This document shows positions 36,033 to 40,253 of a DNA stretch of 40,253 bases, in pieces. The stretch comes from an uncultured Winogradskyella sp. (GTDB lineage: Bacteria; Bacteroidota; Bacteroidia; Flavobacteriales; Flavobacteriaceae): NCBI GenBank assembly GCA_913061495.1, contig CAJXVG010000006.1, positions 1 to 40,253 on the forward strand, in the 5' to 3' direction. Under the pieces are notes generated by a model. That model was not told the DNA's origin, did not search any database, and saw nothing but the letters and a program-made list of their open reading frames with translations. The first letter of the stretch is position 1. Each line of letters begins with the position of its first letter. The translations under genes and the position numbers were made by a program.

Positions 36033-38501
36033 ATGGAATATTTCTTAAAAGCCAGTGTTGTTTTAGCATTATTTTATCTCTGTTTTTATTTAATTCTGAA
36101 AAAAGAAACCTTCTTTCAACATAATCGTTGGTTTTTAATTTTTGGGATTATTATAGCTATGGTATTTCCACTCATCGTTATTCCTGTAGAAATTATGGTA
36201 GAGCCTGTTGCAATACCTGAAGCTAATTTTATAATAAACGATAGCGTATCCAATACTCAAATTGCAAAATCTGTTTCTCAGCCTTTTCAGTGGGCAAGTC
36301 TCATTCCTATTTTATATAGTATAGGTTTAGTTGTGTTTTTAATTCAATTTATGTTTCAATTTGGATCGTTGGTTTTACTACTATTCAAAAATCCAAAAAG
36401 TAAAGATGGCACTTTTACATACGTTATAGTCAACAGCAAAATTTCGCCTTTTTCATTTTTTAAATGGATTGTTTATAATCCTGAAGCTTTCGAAAAAAAT
36501 GAACTGAAACTCATGCTCACTCATGAGAAAATCCACGCCAAACACCTCCATTCCATGGATATACTCTTAGCACAATTAGCTTGCGTTATTTTTTGGTTTA
36601 ACCCGTTGATATGGTTATACCGAAAAGAAGTAAGGCAAAACCTAGAATATATTGCCGATTTTAAAACCCAAAAAAAATCAAATACAAAAAAAGAGTACCA
36701 ACACTTGTTACTAAAGACGAGCGTTGCGAATCACAACATTTCATTATCCAATAATTTTTATAATTCCTCAATCAAAGAACGAATCGTTATGTTAAAAAAA
36801 TCGAGATCAAACAGAAAAAAACAATGGAAGTATTTACTTATACTCCCATTATTAGCCGGACTTTTAATGAGCATGAACACCGAAAAAGTGTATGTTGAAG
36901 CTGAAACCAAAATTGAAAATAAAACTGAAACCCTAGAATTTGTGGTCTCTAAAAACACTACGGATACCGAGTTAGAAATTATGACAAAAGCGGTAGCTCA
37001 AAAAGGAGGTAGCTTGCTATTTAACAAAATAAAAAGAAATATTTCAAATGAGCTAACGAGCATTTTTGTTAAACTCTACGACCATAGTTATGGTGGTGGA
37101 GACTCCCAAACACCAATAGATACATTTATTATTTACAAAGAACTCTATGGCAATGGAGGTGGTTATGTGGGTAGGCTCCGCAATGGAACAATGCATTTTA
37201 ATAAAGACATGAAAGATGTCTCAGATAAAGAAATTGAAGATTTAAAGAAAAGAGCTGCAAGAGCTATAGTGAAACACAATGTTCAAAAAATTTCAAAGAC
37301 TCTCAATTCCGATAAAATAAATCAAAGTGCAGTAAAGATTGTTTTTAACAAAAACATGACAGATAATCAACTTCAAAGCATTAAAAAAGAACTGAAATCT
37401 AATAAAATAGATATGGATATTAAACGCTTAAAACGTAATAAAAAAGGTGAAATCAGCTCAATAAATATTGATTTTGAAACAGATAATAGCTCTGCCAATT
37501 ACAAGGTAAAGGATGAAAAGGGCATTAAGCCATTCTACTTTAAAATGAATGAAAACGGAAGCTTTGAAGTTGGTGCTGTAAATGATGATGAAGTTATAAT
37601 TGTTGAAGAAATTAATGTTGATGATTTAAAAAAACCTTCTAAATCAAAATCAAATACTAAAACCTACATTTATAATAACGATGAAAACAAGGTTTACTTC
37701 ATAGATTCAACTCAAGCAAAATTATTAAATGAACAACGCAATATTGTAATTGATAGAATTAAGGAAAAGATAAAAACTAACGATACAATTTATTATACAT
37801 CTATAGACTCTGCTGAAATCGAGAAATTATCCAAAATTAAATCTAATATTTACTATCAAAGCGATAAACCTGGTAAAATAAAAAATACTGGTGAGCATGT
37901 TATTATTCACCAGCCCAATAAATCCAATGGTAATTTTTATACATATGCCAACAACAAAACTAAACCTTTAGTGATTGTTAATGGCGAAATGATAAGTTAT
38001 GAGAAAATGCAAATTATAAATCCTGACAATATTGAGAAGGTTCACATTTTAAAAGATAAATCTGCCATTGAGGCATATGGTAAAAAAGGGCAAAATGGCG
38101 TTATAGTTATTACTTTAAAAGGAAACAATACTTGGACAGCAAAAGCTGATGGAGAAGAAAAACATCTTTTAAAAAACAAAAAACAAATAAGTAGTTCTGG
38201 TTATACTTTTATTCATGACTACGATGCTAGCAAAAACGCTTCAGTAGCACATATATCTAAAATTACCAAAGATATCACTCTCAATAATTTTAAAGAGAAA
38301 CTTAATGAGATTGGAGTAACTGTAAAATATTCAAAATTAAAACGAAATGAAGCTGGAGAAATAGTTAGTATAAAAATTATTTTAAAAACAGAAAACGGCA
38401 AATTAAGTAGTGCCTCTTGGAAAGATGATGATGGCATTCCCCAAATAGAATTTGGCATAAAAGAGGGGTCTTTAATTGCAAGAACAAAGCAAATGCCGTA
38501 A
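36033..38501 (+). CDS. M56 family metallopeptidase (BlaR1-like) with TonB-plug-like segment
   Basis: N-terminal TM segments, HExxH in LTHEKIHAKHLHSMD, FWFNPLIWLYRKEVRQNLEYIAD; C-terminal VIVNGEMISYEKMQIINPDNIEKVHILKDKSAIEAYGKKGQNGVIVITLK. Confidence 0.9.
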   Translation: MEYFLKASVVLALFYLCFYLILKKETFFQHNRWFLIFGIIIAMVFPLIVIPVEIMVEPVAIPEANFIINDSVSNTQIAKSVSQPFQWASLIPILYSIGLVVFLIQFMFQFGSLVLLLFKNPKSKDGTFTYVIVNSKISPFSFFKWIVYNPEAFEKNELKLMLTHEKIHAKHLHSMDILLAQLACVIFWFNPLIWLYRKEVRQNLEYIADFKTQKKSNTKKEYQHLLLKTSVANHNISLSNNFYNSSIKERIVMLKKSRSNRKKQWKYLLILPLLAGLLMSMNTEKVYVEAETKIENKTETLEFVVSKNTTDTELEIMTKAVAQKGGSLLFNKIKRNISNELTSIFVKLYDHSYGGGDSQTPIDTFIIYKELYGNGGGYVGRLRNGTMHFNKDMKDVSDKEIEDLKKRAARAIVKHNVQKISKTLNSDKINQSAVKIVFNKNMTDNQLQSIKKELKSNKIDMDIKRLKRNKKGEISSINIDFETDNSSANYKVKDEKGIKPFYFKMNENGSFEVGAVNDDEVIIVEEINVDDLKKPSKSKSNTKTYIYNNDENKVYFIDSTQAKLLNEQRNIVIDRIKEKIKTNDTIYYTSIDSAEIEKLSKIKSNIYYQSDKPGKIKNTGEHVIIHQPNKSNGNFYTYANNKTKPLVIVNGEMISYEKMQIINPDNIEKVHILKDKSAIEAYGKKGQNGVIVITLKGNNTWTAKADGEEKHLLKNKKQISSSGYTFIHDYDASKNASVAHISKITKDITLNNFKEKLNEIGVTVKYSKLKRNEAGEIVSIKIILKTENGKLSSASWKDDDGIPQIEFGIKEGSLIARTKQMP

Positions 38502-38520
38502 CCTACATTTATAATTGAAA

Positions 38521-38546
38521 AGCCAAACTAAAATTTTAGTTTGGCT
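38521..38546. terminator. Bidirectional terminator candidate between convergent genes
   Basis: AGCCAAACTAAAA/TTTTAGTTTGGCT, perfect 13-bp arms, in the 70-bp gap between convergent stops. Confidence 0.75.
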
Positions 38547-38571
38547 CTTTACATTTAATGCTTATATAATT

Positions 38572-40208
38572 TTATTCAACAATAATCTTTTCAATTAAAG
38601 ATTGATTGCCACTATTCAACTTCAACAAATAAATCCCTGAAGCAAAATTCAAATCAATAAAATCTTCAACTGAATTGTATCGCTTTAAAAGTCGTCCATC
38701 AACAGAAAATATTTCGGCATTATATTCAGACTTTAAACCTTTAATATACAATCTATTTTTTGCTGGATTGGGATAAACAATTACGCCATCTAACCCAGAT
38801 TCACCAACACTTAAGGATTGCAGCCAAGTATCACCAACATTGTCTCCCCAAATATATTCTACCAAAAGTGGTTGGTCTATAAATGGATTTCTGTTTTGCT
38901 GCCAGGTGTAAACTACGTTGTTTCTGTTCATTTCAAAATCGTCTGGCGGATCGTTTCTGTGCCAATCTAAAAGTGTTTCTAAATCTCCTAAAAGACCTGT
39001 TCCTGTCGGCTCAGGGAAGCCATTTACAACTTGTAAACCGTTATATCTTATCTCCATAAACAACACGCTTCTTGCAACATCTCCATAAAAACTTCCTTCG
39101 GTGCCTGTTGGGCCAACATATTGTCCATAATGTTGATTGTTTCGCGAACTATTTTCAGAAGCATCTGCAACCCTTAAGGCATGTGCGTCTGAATTCCCAT
39201 GACGTAACGAGTCTGCCTTAGTTTGCCAAAATACGTTGATACCATCTGCAATATCGTCTTCCTCTATACTGAAAAAGTCTCCTCGTGATCGTGGAAAAGT
39301 ATGCTCTCTATTCCATTTATCTTCATTGTCTGATCCTGATTGAATATCGAGTTTTGCTCTACCCGCTTCTGTATAGACCATCCACACCTCGTTACTGTTC
39401 TCAGGGTTTTGGTCCGCTTCTTTTAGGATATCAATGACATCTGCATAAGTATGCGCTCTTACAGTTTCTGGATCTGCGATAATAGCTTGTAACTCATCTC
39501 TCAGTTCAGTATCTGCCAGACCATCTAAACTATCGTAATAGCCAACTGGCTGTGTGCTTGCTACTTGATTGTATGTAGGCTCAAGAGGTGTTCCCCAAGG
39601 CGCAACAGTAAAATCGTTATCAACAATTCTTACCTCAACCCTATTGTTTGCAGCAACGATTGGCTCTACCAAATCTAAAAACCGAATTTGCATTACTTCA
39701 TCACCTTCATCATTTGTATCATCTACTAAATTTATAGTTGTTGTGGTTGTATTTTGACCAGCAGGAATTGTGAGGTTTAAGTTTCCTATAAAATCTGAAG
39801 TATTAAATCCAAAATTATTCAAGCTAATATTAAAACTGATATCCTCATCAGCATTTGTTTCTGCAGTAAATGTAATATCAAAAGTTTCTCCTTCGTTATA
39901 TTGAGGTTCTGTTACAGAAATTGTAATAGGATTTATAGGGATACCCGAACCATCATTATTTCGTCTCGGTGATGGTGCACCTGTAAAATAAGTACCATCA
40001 GAATTGCGCTGAATAGAATTTGTGTTACCACTACTCCCCTCATTAATTTGCTGAATGTCTGAAAAGTTTAGGTCATCATTGAAAATATCGATAAGTGTAG
40101 CGTCATCTGCATCGCTAGTGTCGTAAATGAGTACATCTATTAAGTTATTGATAGTTGCAACTGTTTCGTCTGGAAAATCATTAACCGATGCCTGATAAAT
40201 ACCAATAG
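38572..40208 (-). CDS. 5'-truncated lamin-tail/Calx-beta/endonuclease I protein with T9SS type-A C-terminus
   Basis: Frame of ORF 38572..39822 stays open to the adapter: AIGIYQASVNDFPDETVATINNLIDVLIYDTSDADDATLI...SIQRNSDGTYFTGAPSPRRNN (lamin-tail-like), EPQYNEGETFDITFTAETNADEDISFNISLNNFGF (Calx-beta-like); WNREHTFPRSRGDF, HALRVADASENSSRNNQ; tail VIVYPNPAKNRLYIKG...KIIVE. The listed start at 39822 is TTG. Confidence 0.88.
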
Positions 40209-40253
40209 CTGTCTCTTATACACATCTCCGAGCCCACGAGACCGAGGCTGATC
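40209..40253. other. Illumina Nextera i7 adapter, reverse complement (artefact)
   Basis: CTGTCTCTTATACACATCTCCGAGCCCACGAGAC + CGAGGCTG + ATC; exact reverse complement of positions 4-48. Confidence 0.98.

Noticed and set aside
1-40253. 45-bp perfect terminal inverted repeats suggesting a large transposon or linear element
   Set aside because: The repeat is Nextera adapter plus index, not a biological TIR; no transposase in the window.

Overview
The window is a chromosomal contig from a Bacteroidetes bacterium, most likely Flavobacteriaceae. Support: AT-rich, TAnnTTTG-type promoter boxes, type IX secretion C-terminal domains, A-rich rather than Shine-Dalgarno leaders. Both ends carry Illumina Nextera i7 adapter (1-48 and 40209-40253), so the contig edges are artificial and both terminal genes are truncated. 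Contents left to right: an LPS/surface-glycan segment (fragment, CDP-glycerol transferase-like, two GT2 glycosyltransferases, Kdo/LPS kinase-like); cca, an unknown secreted protein and ctaA in a run of 4-nt overlaps; a pRiA4b ORF-3-like protein; an ABC-2 exporter pair; a ~20 kb array of six T9SS type-B secreted proteins (10373-30497) built from one ~94-aa Cys/Asp-rich repeat in copy numbers 4, 4, 1, 11, 11, 2 with interchangeable N-terminal heads; uvrB; a TerB-like protein; a single-repeat DUF1456 protein; an APS-reductase-type CysH; a Ca/Na antiporter; a BlaI/M56 regulator pair with a palindromic operator candidate and a TonB-plug-like segment inside the M56 protein; and a truncated lamin-tail/Calx-beta/endonuclease I T9SS type-A nuclease. 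The most interesting material is the modular secreted-protein array, followed by the BlaI/M56 protein architecture and operator. No rRNA, tRNA, CRISPR or transposase was recognised. All family calls are from reading the supplied translations; no database search was possible.
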